Shown: positions 1-8,952, counted from the stretch's first letter. The stretch is 64,000 nucleotides of DNA from Bacteroidales bacterium (GCA_016934055.1 JAFGTR010000042.1:34456-98455), one strand, 5' to 3'. Program-made: numbers and translations. The notes: generated from the letters alone by a model not told the origin.

Positions 1-477
1 AAACCCAACCGGGGAAGCCGTGGTGAAAATGTTTGTTTGCTTCGCACCCTTGCAGAGGCTATCCTTTACATTAACAATTTCTATGCCCATGAAAAATACT
101 GTCGTTCAGCGCTTCTTATCCAGGCTTATATAAAAATAAAAAAGGAGTATCGTGTTATGCTGCTTGAAAGCCAATGTCTTGGGATGGTTGAAAAAACTGT
201 GGCTGAAGGTCAGGTAGCCCGGAATGCTGCTTTGGGAAGCCGGTTTATGGCGGTGAACGATAAAGAGATAGCGCGATTTGCCACCCGTAATGCCAGCTGC
301 AAAGGTATTCTTGGGGTTGATATTATTCGTGATGCCTCAGGAAAACTTTTTTTGCTTGAAGCAAACCGTGCCCCGCAATGGTATTCTTTTGAAAAGGCAA
401 CAGGCATCAATGTGGCTTCCTGTATAATTGAACATGCCTGGCAACGGATATGCCACACCAAACGTCTGACAAATTGA
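1..477 (+). CDS. ATP-grasp (RimK-like) ligase, C-terminal part
   Basis: The reading frame is open to the left edge of the window, so the start and N-terminal half lie upstream. The visible 158 residues match the C-terminal half of an ATP-grasp domain: an EYRVMLL strand, then GVDIIRDASGKLFLLEANRAP, the strand-turn-strand carrying the acidic and Asn Mg-ATP ligands (E and N in LLEANR). Such enzymes join a carboxylate to an amine or thiol through an acyl phosphate. The substrate cannot be told from this fragment; RimK-type peptide ligation is one option. The next gene starts 26 nt downstream on the same strand, so the two may be co-transcribed. Family assignment is fairly sure; specific function is unknown. 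Confidence 0.7.
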   Translation, partial: KPNRGSRGENVCLLRTLAEAILYINNFYAHEKYCRSALLIQAYIKIKKEYRVMLLESQCLGMVEKTVAEGQVARNAALGSRFMAVNDKEIARFATRNASCKGILGVDIIRDASGKLFLLEANRAPQWYSFEKATGINVASCIIEHAWQRICHTKRLTN

Positions 478-503
478 CGTTTATTGTTCCTTACACACAT
501 CAT

Positions 504-1190
504 ATGAAACATAATGACATCATAACAGGAGTTTTAAAAGAAGCCTCCCGCGATTATTATTACCTGCTCTCAAAAGGATACCCCGAAAGGGGGGCACTCA
601 AAATGGTCGGTGACCGGTACCGGTTAACACGCGATCAACGGTCATTGTTGTATCGCGGAATATCTTCAGCAGAAGCATCAGAAATGCGCAGGCGCCGGCT
701 TGTTAAGCTTGCTCCCGACATGCATCTGGTCATTGACGGCTATAACGTCTTGTTTACAATACTCAATTACCGCCTGGGGAGAATGGTCTTTATCAGCACA
801 GATGGCATCCTCAGGGATGCCGGTTCTCTTCATGGCAAACTCAGGGACGATCGGCTATTTCATGAATGCATTGAAGACCTCTTTACAACCATCATGCCCT
901 TCCATCCTTTACAAACAGACATTTTTCTTGATTCACCTGTATCTTCAAGCCCGCGACATCACAATGCCATTATACAACACCTCAGTGATTCCGGCATTTC
1001 CGGAACCTGCAAACTTGTCCATTCGGCCGATCAGGAAATTAAATCGTTCAACACAGGCATTTTGTCAACTTCTGATACCGTATTGATTGAAAAAACAACC
1101 ATGCCTGTTACCGACCTGGCCCGGCTGGTATTGGAAGATACATACAGCGCAAAGTTATTCAGGATCAGGACACTTCTGGATACCTTGTAA
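504..1190 (+). CDS. DUF434/DUF5616-type conserved protein (COG2454-like)
   Basis: A 228-residue soluble protein of unknown function. The N-terminal part (about residues 10-50, KEASRDYYYLLSKGYPERGA and RYRLTRDQRSLLYRG) resembles the DUF434 domain. The remainder contains LVIDGYNVLFT, a strand resembling nuclease or NYN-like folds, and the later acidic stretch DIFLDSPVS, as in DUF5616. Together they suggest a putative metal-dependent nucleotidyl or nuclease fold, which is inference only. I chose ATG 504 because the upstream ATG at 450 would overlap the preceding gene by 28 nt and adds residues outside the conserved region. No clear Shine-Dalgarno is visible. It is probably cotranscribed with the ATP-grasp gene. 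Confidence 0.65.
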   Translation: MKHNDIITGVLKEASRDYYYLLSKGYPERGALKMVGDRYRLTRDQRSLLYRGISSAEASEMRRRRLVKLAPDMHLVIDGYNVLFTILNYRLGRMVFISTDGILRDAGSLHGKLRDDRLFHECIEDLFTTIMPFHPLQTDIFLDSPVSSSPRHHNAIIQHLSDSGISGTCKLVHSADQEIKSFNTGILSTSDTVLIEKTTMPVTDLARLVLEDTYSAKLFRIRTLLDTL

Positions 1191-1361
1191 ACATTGGCTG
1201 GCCTGTGTGCATGCTCCGTTCAAATTATTTTAATATATTTGGTGCGAAATGCAACGTACTTCCCTGTGGGTTATGCTGTTGCTGTTACGGATTATAACAA
1301 ACTGATAATCTTTATAATTATCGTTTGTTTATATGATTTTTTAATACCCAAATCATCTCTT

Positions 1362-4300
1362 ATGAAGAAGGAACAGATTAATGGAGGCGTCTATCTTGGT
1401 CTTGACCTGGGTTCAATTTCTCTGAATACTGTTATTATTGACCATAAAAAAAATATACTTGAAAATCATTATGATTTCTGTCACGGGCAACCTTTCCTGA
1501 TACTCAAAAAAAGATTATCAGATATTTTATCCCGTTACACGCCTGAACAATTCAGTCTTGTTGCATTAACAGGTTCCGGAGGCAAACTTGCCACTGAACT
1601 TCTGGGCGGAAAATTTGTCAATGAGATCATTGCACAGTCAAAATCTGTTTCAGTACTCTATCCCGATGCAAAAACGATCATTGAGATGGGTGGTGAGGAT
1701 TCCAAGCTTATCCTTATGGAAAAAGATAAAGAGAAGGTCCATTCAAGCCTTGCCGATTTTACCATGAACAGCATCTGTGCTGCAGGAACCGGTTCTTTTC
1801 TTGACCAGCAGGCAAAACGGATCGGCGTATCTATTGACAAGGAATTTGGCCAACTCGCCCTGCAGTCACAGAATCCTCCCCATATTGCCGGCCGGTGCAG
1901 TGTGTTTGCGAAAAGTGATATGATCCATCTCCAGCAAATAGCCACACCGGTGCATGATATTGTTGCCGGGCTGTGCTTTGCTGTTGCCCGTAATTTTAAA
2001 AGCAACCTGGCAAAGGGCAAAGATCTGGAAAAGCCCATTATCTTCCAGGGGGGTGTCGCTGCTAATGCCGGTGTTGTGCAGGCCTTCAAAGAAATTCTCC
2101 ATGTCACTGACAATGAATTGATCGTCCCGGAATATCACGCTTCGATGGGAGCCCTTGGTGCCATCATTTATGTCATGGAACAACCACAGGACACCATACC
2201 TTTTAAAGGATTACACGAACTTGAAGAATACCTGGTCAGGTCAAATGTGAGTGATAAGGGGCTCCCTGTTCTTAAAGATTCCAACGCCAGGCTGATCAAA
2301 GAAGTTACTTTTGACCTCGACGGTCAGACACAATATCCCGTATATCTTGGTGTTGATGTCGGATCACTGAGTACGAACGTGGTCCTTATTGATGATTTCA
2401 ATAATGTTATAGCCAGGCGATATCTGCCCACTGCCAGCCGGCCACTCGATGCCATACGCCGGGGACTTACAGAAATATATGAGGAAGTGGGAGATAGAGT
2501 AGAGGTAAAAGCGGCAGGTACCACCGGATCGGGACGGTACCTGACAGGTGACTTTATCGGGGCCGACGTCATACAGAATGAAATTACAGCGCAGGCAACA
2601 GCAGCCATTGCTTACGATCCTGAAGTGGATACCATCTTTGAAATAGGCGGACAGGATTCAAAGTACATCAGCATTGATAACGGCGTTGTTGTTGATTTTG
2701 AAATGAACAAAGTATGTGCGGCAGGTACCGGATCATTTTTAGAAGAACAAGCCGAAAAACTTGATATTAACATCGTTGAAGAATTCGGGAAACTGGCATT
2801 GAGCGCAGAAAAACCTGTTTCACTGGGTTGCCGTTGCACGGTTTTTATCGAATCAGACCTGAATGCCAACCAGCAAAGGGGAGAAAAGAATGAAAACCTC
2901 GTTGGCGGTCTGGCTTATTCTATTGTCAACAATTATCTTCAGAAAGTCGTTGGCAGCAGACGAGTCGGAGAAAAGATATTCTTCCAGGGCGGTGTTGCCA
3001 ATAACAAAGGCGTGGTGGCTGCCTTTGAACAGGTCACCGGTAAAAAGATTACCATCCCGCCGAATTTTGATGTGACCGGTGCCATTGGCATGGCCATGCT
3101 CGCCCGTGAAAAAGTCAGAGGAGGCGGAACTACTGATTTTAAAGGCTTTGATATCCGCAACATTCCTTTCTCCCTTGATAAATTCACCTGCAAAGCCTGT
3201 TCTAACCATTGTGAGATCAGAATGGTGAAGATAGAAGGGGAAAACAAACCTTTGTATTATGGCGGAAGATGCGAAAAATATGAGGTTGATTCCCGTAAAA
3301 GAAAAACGGATAACATCCCGAATCTATTTGTTGAACGCGAGCAGATACTGCTGGGTGATTATGACGAATCGAGAAATAAAGGCGGCATTTCCATTGGCAT
3401 TCCAAGGGAATTGATGATTTACTACCAGGAGTTTCCTTTCTGGAGAACCTTTTTTACCGATCTGGGATTCCAGGTTGTGCTCTCCAGGCATACCGACAGA
3501 AAACTTGTCTCGCGGTCGCTGGAAATGCTGACATCAGAAACATGTTTCCCGATCGAGGTGATGCATGGTCATATCATGGACCTTCTCGATAAGGAAGTTG
3601 ACCATATTTTCATACCTTTTGTTGTGAACAACAGAACATTGTCTGATAATCCGACTTCCAATTGCAACTGTCCCTGGATTCAGTCCTACCCCTTCATGAT
3701 CCGTGCTGCCCTTGCGAAACATCCCGATAAGGAAAAACTGCTGATCCCGGCTTTACATCCCAGGTATTTCAACAGGGTTTTTATCAGGGAGATGGCCTCC
3801 TTTATGAAACAACAATTTGGCACTCCGGCCAACAGGGTAAAGCAAGCCTTGTTGCATGCCAGGGAGCGGCAGGATAATTTTGAGCATACACTGGTTCAAC
3901 GCGGCAGGGAAATCCTTGATAATCTGCCGGAAAACCAGGAAGCCATGGTAGTCCTGGGCAGACCTTACAATACAGGCGATCCTGAGCTAAACCTCAGACT
4001 GGTGGAAAAACTCATCAACCAGCAGGTGTTTCCCATACCACTCGATTATCTTCCGCTTAATGATGAAAACATCTTTGATGAGGTTCCGAACATGTACTGG
4101 CCCAACGGCCGGAAAATACTGGCCGGGGCAAGGATAATCGGAAAAAATGACAGGTTATACGGTGTTTATATCGGTAATTTCCGGTGCGGGCCTGATTCAT
4201 TCCTCCAGCATTTTGTCACCGAAGCGCTGAAGGGAAAACCGACGCTCCAGCTCGAGATCGATGAGCACTCAGCTGATGCCGGACTGATCACACGGCTGGA

Positions 4301-5618
4301 GGCCTTCCTCGACAGCATCAGGAAAAAGGACAAAAAATTCGCCACGGAAAAACAGGTGGTTAACAAAGATTATAAATACGCAGCACCATCAAAAGACAGA
4401 ATCCTGTACTGGCCTTATATGCATGACGGATCTTATGTTGCTGCTGCCGCTACACGAAGCTGCGGCATAGAATCTTATTCACTGCCCATGCAGACGCATG
4501 AAGACCTTGATTTAGGCAGAAAATATACTTCTTCAAAAGAATGTTTCCCGATGATCTGCACCACCGGATCATTTATTAAAAAATTGCTGGAACCCGGCAC
4601 CGATGAGAGCAGGATCAGCTTTTTCATGCCCGATCATAACGGACCATGCCGGTTCGGACAATACAACCATCTGCAGAAAGTTATCTTTGAACGCCTTGGA
4701 AGGAAGAAAGTCAAGATCGTTTCCCCTTCAAATGACGGATCTTACTCGGATATTACCCCGGGCAACGGCACCAAATTCAGGTTCAATGCATGGAAGGGAT
4801 TTGTAGCCTTTGACCTTATCAGAAAACTGCAGCAGCAGATCAGGCCTTATGAGAAAACAAAGGGTGATACCAATAAGGTATACACTGAAGCGCTTGAAAA
4901 TATTGTGCGCAGTGTTGAGAACAATACAAAAGGACTGATAGATGTGCTGAAAGCAGCAGAGAAAAAATTCAGGTCTGTTGAAGTGCTCGATATCCCGCGT
5001 AAACCTGTGATTTCCATTGTCGGGGAAATTTTTATGAGGGATAACCGGTTCTGCAGCGGAAACATAGTGGGAAGGCTGGAGGCGCTTGGTGCAGAAACCC
5101 TGATGGCCCCGTTTGCAGAATGGTTTGTGTATTCAACATACCGATACACCCGCGACAGCATATGGAAAGGTGATAATATGGGCCTTATGAAGTCAAAAAT
5201 ACAGCAGCTGTCACAACATATTTCATATGAGAAACTGTTCAGAACGGTAGAAGACCTCATAGACACAGAGAAAGAAGTATCCGTAAACACCATGCTTGAA
5301 CTAACGGCTCCCTATGTACACAAAGATTATGACGGCGATCCGGTCATCGCCATCGGAACCGCTTCTGCCCTGGCAAAAAAAGGTGTTTCCGGCATATGCA
5401 ATGTACTGCCGTTTACCTGTATGCCGGGCACATTGATATGTTCAGTTGCCGATATGTTCAGGAAAGATCATAACAATATCCCCTGGGTAGACTTTGCCTA
5501 TGACGGACAGGATGATGCCTCACTGGAAACGCGGCTGCAGGCTTTTATGTACCAGGCAAGGGAATATCAGCAGAGCATCAATGTCTCAGCTGATATGATG
5601 CCGGAAATAATAATCTGA
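1362..5618 (+). CDS. Double BcrAD/BadFG (HgdC-type) acyl-CoA dehydratase activase with DUF2229/HgdB-like region
   Basis: A 1418-residue cytoplasmic protein. It contains two tandem ASKHA ATPase modules of the 2-hydroxyacyl-CoA dehydratase activator type. Module 1 starts at YLGLDLGSIS and module 2 (about residue 330) at YLGVDVGSLSTN. Each has an EMGGEDSK or EIGGQDSK motif and both cysteines that bridge the [4Fe-4S] cluster in HgdC: CAAGTGSF, and RCSVF or RCTVF. A Cys-rich linker (FTCKACSNHCEI) follows, then DUF2229 and HgdB-like segments with SETCFPIEVMHG and KECFPMICTTGS. The family couples ATP hydrolysis to low-potential one-electron transfer, usually to a dehydratase or reductase; no partner dehydratase is encoded here. 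The frame extends upstream to 1194, but that 56-residue extension is hydrophobic and unlike the family. ATG 1362 lies just before the first strand. Confidence 0.88.
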   Translation: MKKEQINGGVYLGLDLGSISLNTVIIDHKKNILENHYDFCHGQPFLILKKRLSDILSRYTPEQFSLVALTGSGGKLATELLGGKFVNEIIAQSKSVSVLYPDAKTIIEMGGEDSKLILMEKDKEKVHSSLADFTMNSICAAGTGSFLDQQAKRIGVSIDKEFGQLALQSQNPPHIAGRCSVFAKSDMIHLQQIATPVHDIVAGLCFAVARNFKSNLAKGKDLEKPIIFQGGVAANAGVVQAFKEILHVTDNELIVPEYHASMGALGAIIYVMEQPQDTIPFKGLHELEEYLVRSNVSDKGLPVLKDSNARLIKEVTFDLDGQTQYPVYLGVDVGSLSTNVVLIDDFNNVIARRYLPTASRPLDAIRRGLTEIYEEVGDRVEVKAAGTTGSGRYLTGDFIGADVIQNEITAQATAAIAYDPEVDTIFEIGGQDSKYISIDNGVVVDFEMNKVCAAGTGSFLEEQAEKLDINIVEEFGKLALSAEKPVSLGCRCTVFIESDLNANQQRGEKNENLVGGLAYSIVNNYLQKVVGSRRVGEKIFFQGGVANNKGVVAAFEQVTGKKITIPPNFDVTGAIGMAMLAREKVRGGGTTDFKGFDIRNIPFSLDKFTCKACSNHCEIRMVKIEGENKPLYYGGRCEKYEVDSRKRKTDNIPNLFVEREQILLGDYDESRNKGGISIGIPRELMIYYQEFPFWRTFFTDLGFQVVLSRHTDRKLVSRSLEMLTSETCFPIEVMHGHIMDLLDKEVDHIFIPFVVNNRTLSDNPTSNCNCPWIQSYPFMIRAALAKHPDKEKLLIPALHPRYFNRVFIREMASFMKQQFGTPANRVKQALLHARERQDNFEHTLVQRGREILDNLPENQEAMVVLGRPYNTGDPELNLRLVEKLINQQVFPIPLDYLPLNDENIFDEVPNMYWPNGRKILAGARIIGKNDRLYGVYIGNFRCGPDSFLQHFVTEALKGKPTLQLEIDEHSADAGLITRLEAFLDSIRKKDKKFATEKQVVNKDYKYAAPSKDRILYWPYMHDGSYVAAAATRSCGIESYSLPMQTHEDLDLGRKYTSSKECFPMICTTGSFIKKLLEPGTDESRISFFMPDHNGPCRFGQYNHLQKVIFERLGRKKVKIVSPSNDGSYSDITPGNGTKFRFNAWKGFVAFDLIRKLQQQIRPYEKTKGDTNKVYTEALENIVRSVENNTKGLIDVLKAAEKKFRSVEVLDIPRKPVISIVGEIFMRDNRFCSGNIVGRLEALGAETLMAPFAEWFVYSTYRYTRDSIWKGDNMGLMKSKIQQLSQHISYEKLFRTVEDLIDTEKEVSVNTMLELTAPYVHKDYDGDPVIAIGTASALAKKGVSGICNVLPFTCMPGTLICSVADMFRKDHNNIPWVDFAYDGQDDASLETRLQAFMYQAREYQQSINVSADMMPEIII

Positions 5619-5641
5619 CAGATTATTACCGGAGAAGTCTC

Positions 5642-5666
5642 ATGCGCAATATCTTTTATTGTGCAT
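5642..5666 (+). terminator. Possible intrinsic terminator after the activase gene
   Basis: The arms ATGCGCAATA and TATTGTGCAT pair over 10 bp with one G-U around a 5-nt loop. They lie 24 nt after the stop codon and are followed by TTTATAATCT. The U-tract is weak, so termination is only likely. Confidence 0.45.
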
Positions 5667-5722
5667 TTATAATCTCCCGGGGCATTTAATAATTATTCCG
5701 GAAGCTTAAAACATAAAAGCTT

Positions 5723-6148
5723 ATGTACCAGCGTGATTATATTCTGCGCATGATTGAGATGCTGGCTCAGCTGATTGCCGCCATTTTAAAATATATTAAA
5801 TCAGGTGATCTCAGCAAGGCCTCACAGTCCCTGCAAAGTGCCTACAGCATGGTGTTTCATGATGAAGTCCCCAAACTGAGATCACTGCCCGAAGAGGGGA
5901 TGATTGATACGCTGTTGCAGGAATACCTTTACACCAACGGCCACCTTGAGATGCTGGCTGAATTGTTTTACGCCGATGCCGAGTTGTTGCTGGCCGAAAA
6001 GAAAATTCCGGAAAGCCTCTCATATTACCGCAAATCACTGACCTTGCTTGAGTATATTGATAAAGAATACAAATCCTACTCCCGGGAAAGGCAGGACAGG
6101 ATTATGGCAGTAAGGGAAAGGCTGAAGGATGATAGTTTGAAAACTTGA
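5723..6148 (+). CDS. Small helical DUF6483-like protein
   Basis: A 141-residue, all-helical, soluble protein. The opening MYQRDYILRMIEMLAQLIAA is typical of the DUF6483 family found in Bacteroidota and Firmicutes, whose function is not known. Residues 75-125 (LAELFYADAELLLAEKKIPE and the following YYRKSLTLLEYIDKEYKSYS) read like a TPR-type helical pair, so it may bind a partner protein. There are no membrane segments, no cysteine motif and no catalytic signature. It stands alone between the activase and the reverse-strand hydrogenase-like operon. The last codons run into a 7-nt periodic repeat, so the C-terminal residues may vary between strains. Confidence 0.65.
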   Translation: MYQRDYILRMIEMLAQLIAAILKYIKSGDLSKASQSLQSAYSMVFHDEVPKLRSLPEEGMIDTLLQEYLYTNGHLEMLAELFYADAELLLAEKKIPESLSYYRKSLTLLEYIDKEYKSYSRERQDRIMAVRERLKDDSLKT

Positions 6149-6175
6149 AGATTTGAGAGTTTGAAGATTTGATTT
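6135..6175 (+). repeat. Array with 7-nt period (TTGAAGA/TTTGAGA type)
   Basis: About six degenerate heptamers of the TTGAAGA/TTTGAGA kind overlap the 3' end of the preceding gene. They read as the reverse complement of the TCTTCAA-like arrays found elsewhere in the window (44372-44418, 49620-49712). Confidence 0.6.
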
Positions 6176-6200
6176 ATGCAGGAATTCAAGATTAAATTGT

Positions 6201-6287
6201 CAATGTCGTTAAGTTAATGCTTTTTTTATCCTCTCCCTGCACCCTCTCCAGAAGAGAGACATAATTCGGTTTTAACTTAACGACACA
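6201..6287. mobile_element. MITE-like element, copy 1
   Basis: An inverted-repeat element of about 87 bp. The 13-bp arms GTCGTTAAGTTAA (6205-6217) and TTAACTTAACGAC (6272-6284) are perfect inverted repeats. They surround a core containing CCTCTCCCTGCACCCTCTCC and ATAATTCGGT. A second, similar copy sits at 8953-9041. There is no coding capacity. The structure fits a non-autonomous miniature element, but no transposase was seen in the window. Confidence 0.55.
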
Positions 6288-6336
6288 GATTAAAGTATGT
6301 TAACAGGCAAGCCATAAAACTGAGAATCATCTGTTG

Positions 6337-6356
6337 CCCCTGGCTTTAGCCAGGGG
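6337..6356. repeat. CCCCTGGC hairpin repeat, possible terminator
   Basis: CCCCTGGC-TTTA-GCCAGGGG is an 8-bp perfect stem with a 4-nt loop. It lies just beyond the stop of the reverse-strand small-subunit gene. It shares the flanks ATCTGTTG and ATAAAAGG with the hairpin at 51632-51671, so it is a dispersed repeat rather than a site private to this operon. Confidence 0.5.
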
Positions 6357-6381
6357 ATAAAAGGATAAAGTCCTCCCCTTC

Positions 6382-7149
6382 TCAAGACTTGAATCTTTTT
6401 GTCATTCTTCCGATCAGTTCAAGCACCCCATTAATAAATGCCAGCGGATGAACCGGATTTCCGGGTATGTACAGATCAACAGTGAATTTTTCAAGAAATG
6501 ACCGGTCAACAGCCGGGCTGCCGGTAAACAATCCGCCGCTGATAGCATCGGTGCCGGCAAGAATGATGACCTTCGGATGCGGAACAGCATCATAACACAA
6601 CTGTAAAGGTTCTGCCATGTTCCTGCTGACAGGGCCAGTAATGACAATGCCATCGGCGTGCCGGGGAGAAGCGACAAATTCTATGCCGAACCTCCCCATA
6701 TCAAAGTTCACGTTGCCGGCAGCATTGAGTTCCCATTCACAGCTGTTGTCACCTCCAGCGGAAACCTGCCTCAGCTTGAGTGAATCCCTTAAAAGTTTCC
6801 GGATTTCCTTTCTTGCCTTATCGGCATCGAACCGCACAGGCTCATCGATGCCTTCACGGATGATCAGGTTATCACGGACATTCGATGAAACTTTATAATC
6901 CTTCGTGAATTTTATCTTGGAAGGAAATGCCAGTTGGCATTCCCCGCAAAAGAGGCATTTTCCCATATCGATGGCGATCGGATCAGCCGTGATCGCCCCC
7001 ACAGGACAGCATTTTACAAGCGCTGCCGTGTCAACTTTCTCCGTTGAGATCACCGGCCTTCCGCGAAATATTCCCGGGACCACGGAAGTTGTAACATCAG
7101 GGATGAATTGTTTGCCCTGATGAATTAATATTTTGATTTCCGAAAACAT
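6382..7149 (-). CDS. Ehr/Hyf-type small subunit: degenerate ferredoxin fused to NuoB/HyfI-like domain
   Basis: A 255-residue protein, last gene of the hydrogenase-related operon. Residues 1-90 are a ferredoxin-like domain with only one complete cluster motif, CLFCGEC, whose usual fourth Cys is Phe (QLAFP). The remaining Cys is in KCCPVGAI. Residues 110-255 resemble NuoB/HycG (NVNFDMGRFGIEFVASPRHA, VITGPVSRNMAEPL). In that family four cysteines bind the cluster next to the active site. Here the first pair is reduced to NSCEWEL, the GDC position is AGTDAI, and the PGCPP position is PGNPV. The normal terminal cluster is therefore unlikely. It is separated from the large-subunit gene by a 36-bp tandem repeat but is presumably co-transcribed. 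The family is clear; electron transfer ability is doubtful. Confidence 0.82.
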   Translation of the reverse strand: MFSEIKILIHQGKQFIPDVTTSVVPGIFRGRPVISTEKVDTAALVKCCPVGAITADPIAIDMGKCLFCGECQLAFPSKIKFTKDYKVSSNVRDNLIIREGIDEPVRFDADKARKEIRKLLRDSLKLRQVSAGGDNSCEWELNAAGNVNFDMGRFGIEFVASPRHADGIVITGPVSRNMAEPLQLCYDAVPHPKVIILAGTDAISGGLFTGSPAVDRSFLEKFTVDLYIPGNPVHPLAFINGVLELIGRMTKRFKS

Positions 7150-7162
7150 CTGTACTTGTTAT

Positions 7163-7300
7163 TTAGTGATTTAGTGATTTGCTGACCTGCCCGACGGCAG
7201 GCGGGTTTAGTGATTTGCTGACCTGCCCGACGGCAGGCGGGTTTGGTGATTTGCTGACCTGCCCGACGGCAGGCGGGTTTGGTGATTTGGTGATTTGATG
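7163..7300. repeat. 36-bp tandem repeat with internal palindrome
   Basis: There are three near-identical 36-bp units (7170-7205, 7206-7241, 7242-7277) plus partial units on both sides. Each unit is TTTAGTGATTTGCTGA followed by the palindrome CCTGCCCGACGGCAGG and CGGG; units differ only at TTTAG versus TTTGG. It lies between two genes of one operon, so the transcript would carry a row of GC-rich hairpins. Confidence 0.85.
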
Positions 7301-7337
7301 ATTGGTTAATTGGTTGATTTGATCATTGAATTGATTG

Positions 7338-7380
7338 TCTTTATTCTTGGTTCTTGGTTCTTGATTCTTGGTTCTTTTTT
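7338..7380. repeat. Heptamer array (CTTGGTT type)
   Basis: Successive 7-mers CTTTATT, CTTGGTT, CTTGGTT, CTTGATT, CTTGGTT run directly up to the stop codon of the large-subunit gene. The same period and a similar unit occur at 49620-49712. Confidence 0.65.
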
Positions 7381-8886
7381 CTACAAATCGTGCCCGCAAT
7401 AACTCAGATTAAAGCTCTTGTTACAGATCGGAAAATCCGATATATCATTATGTCTTACTGCCAGTGCTAAAGCCATCCAGTTATGCATTGAAGGATCCTT
7501 AATGTTGTATAATGCCAGTTCGCCGTTATGATCCGTTATGGCACAGTGGCATATCTCCCCGCGCCAGCCTTCGGTTAGCGATATGGCCATGACATCGGCT
7601 TTCGGTCGGGACAGCGGCGGATTATGCAGGTTTGTTTCCGGAAGGCGATCAAGTAAATCCCGGATATACCTGATGGACTGGTTAACCTCCGCCCGGCGAA
7701 TCTGCATTCTTGAATATACATCGCCATGATGTTTGACAACAGGCTGATGGGGCAGACTTGCATACATCATACAGGGATGTGTCCATCGTATATCCCTGAT
7801 CAAACCCGCTGACCGTGCAGCCATTCCCACAGCTCCGGTTTCAACCGCTTGCTCTGTTGTAAGAATACCCGTCCTTTCCATCCGTGCCAGCACGCTGGGC
7901 AGTGTCTTGGTCCGCTTGTACATTTCGTTAAAATCGGGCTCGAACTCATCAAACAATCTGATGAGGGCATTTTTAATGTTCCCTGTCAGCGGGTATTGAT
8001 TTTTTCCTGCCCTGATGAGCCCTTTAGCCAAACGGTTTCCGCACCATACCTGGAAGGTATTGATAACCGGAGTTCTCAGGCGGCCGAAAACCGAACTTCC
8101 CAGCTGGTAGGCCACGTCGGTACAGAGCGCGCTCAGGTCGCCGGTATGAATGGCAATGCGCTCCAATTCTGAGGCAACAGTACGTGCAACCTGAATGTCA
8201 TCGCCTGCCTGGAAACCGCACAGACTTTCCCAGGCGTTGGCAAAAGCTACGGTATGACCGATCACACTGTCTCCGGCAATACTTTCAGCCAGCAGGTTTC
8301 GCTTCAGTAAATCGTTTTGGGAAATAAAAAGTTGTTCAATGCCCCGGTGCTGATAGCCCAGCTGAATCTCGAGATGAAGGATCTGTTCACCGTTGCAGAT
8401 AAACCGGAAATGGCCGGGCTCAATAATTCCGGCATGAACAGGGCCGACACCTACTTCGTGCAATTCTTCGCTTTCCATGCTGAAGAACGGATAGTTCTCT
8501 ATGGTTGAATGCTGGTCAGCGCGGTCAACCGGGTATCGCAACGGTTTCAACCAGGGATGGTCGGAATAGTTGATCCCTAATTTTTCGTGAAGGTCTCTTT
8601 CAAAACAGTGAAATGAAAAGTGACGGGCCGTAAAGGAAGGAAGAGACTGCCCCCTGTCACCGGGAACCTCGGCAGAACTGATTGCGATGGTTCCTTCAGC
8701 ATCATCGGCCATACAGCAAAACAACCTTATCCTGCCTTTTCTTTTCCATCCGAAATAGCTGACACAATGGAAATTTATGTCCTTTACCCGGGTAGTATTC
8801 CATTCGAGAAAGTCATGATAAGCCAATACCGGGATTTCCGGCAGGGGTATACATTGATTGTTTTTTACCACGATAGTGTTAATCAT
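7381..8886 (-). CDS. Ehr-type large subunit (NuoC-NuoD/HyfG-like) lacking NiFe ligands
   Basis: A 501-residue fusion of a 30-kDa NuoC-like domain (about residues 1-130, FERDLHEKLGINYSDHPWLK) and a NiFe-hydrogenase/NuoD-like large-subunit domain (VGVGPVHAGIIEPGHFRF, EIQLGYQHRGIEQL). In true group 4 hydrogenases the N-terminal L1 motif RxCGxC and C-terminal DPCxxC bind the Ni-Fe centre. Here L1 reads ESIAGDSVIGHTVAF, with both Cys replaced. The end reads DFPICNKSFNLSYCGHDL, with two Cys far apart rather than CxxC. This is the hallmark described for energy-converting hydrogenase-related (Ehr) complexes, which cannot be ordinary hydrogenases. The product sits on the cytoplasmic face, attached to the membrane subunits encoded upstream in the same operon. 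Confidence 0.88.
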   Translation of the reverse strand: MINTIVVKNNQCIPLPEIPVLAYHDFLEWNTTRVKDINFHCVSYFGWKRKGRIRLFCCMADDAEGTIAISSAEVPGDRGQSLPSFTARHFSFHCFERDLHEKLGINYSDHPWLKPLRYPVDRADQHSTIENYPFFSMESEELHEVGVGPVHAGIIEPGHFRFICNGEQILHLEIQLGYQHRGIEQLFISQNDLLKRNLLAESIAGDSVIGHTVAFANAWESLCGFQAGDDIQVARTVASELERIAIHTGDLSALCTDVAYQLGSSVFGRLRTPVINTFQVWCGNRLAKGLIRAGKNQYPLTGNIKNALIRLFDEFEPDFNEMYKRTKTLPSVLARMERTGILTTEQAVETGAVGMAARSAGLIRDIRWTHPCMMYASLPHQPVVKHHGDVYSRMQIRRAEVNQSIRYIRDLLDRLPETNLHNPPLSRPKADVMAISLTEGWRGEICHCAITDHNGELALYNIKDPSMHNWMALALAVRHNDISDFPICNKSFNLSYCGHDL

Positions 8887-8952
8887 ATCAGCTTATTACA
8901 TTGTCATAAGTTAAATTGTCAGTGATCATAATACGATTTTAGCATTAAGCAT

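Noticed and set aside
7170..7277. 36-bp direct repeats suggestive of a CRISPR array
   Set aside because: Units are directly adjacent with no spacers between them and there are no cas genes, so it is a tandem repeat.
7163..7399. A 78-codon reverse-strand open frame with a repeated NPPAVGQVSKS peptide
   Set aside because: The peptide is a direct translation of the 36-bp tandem repeat and the heptamer array; there is no homology or ribosome-binding site.
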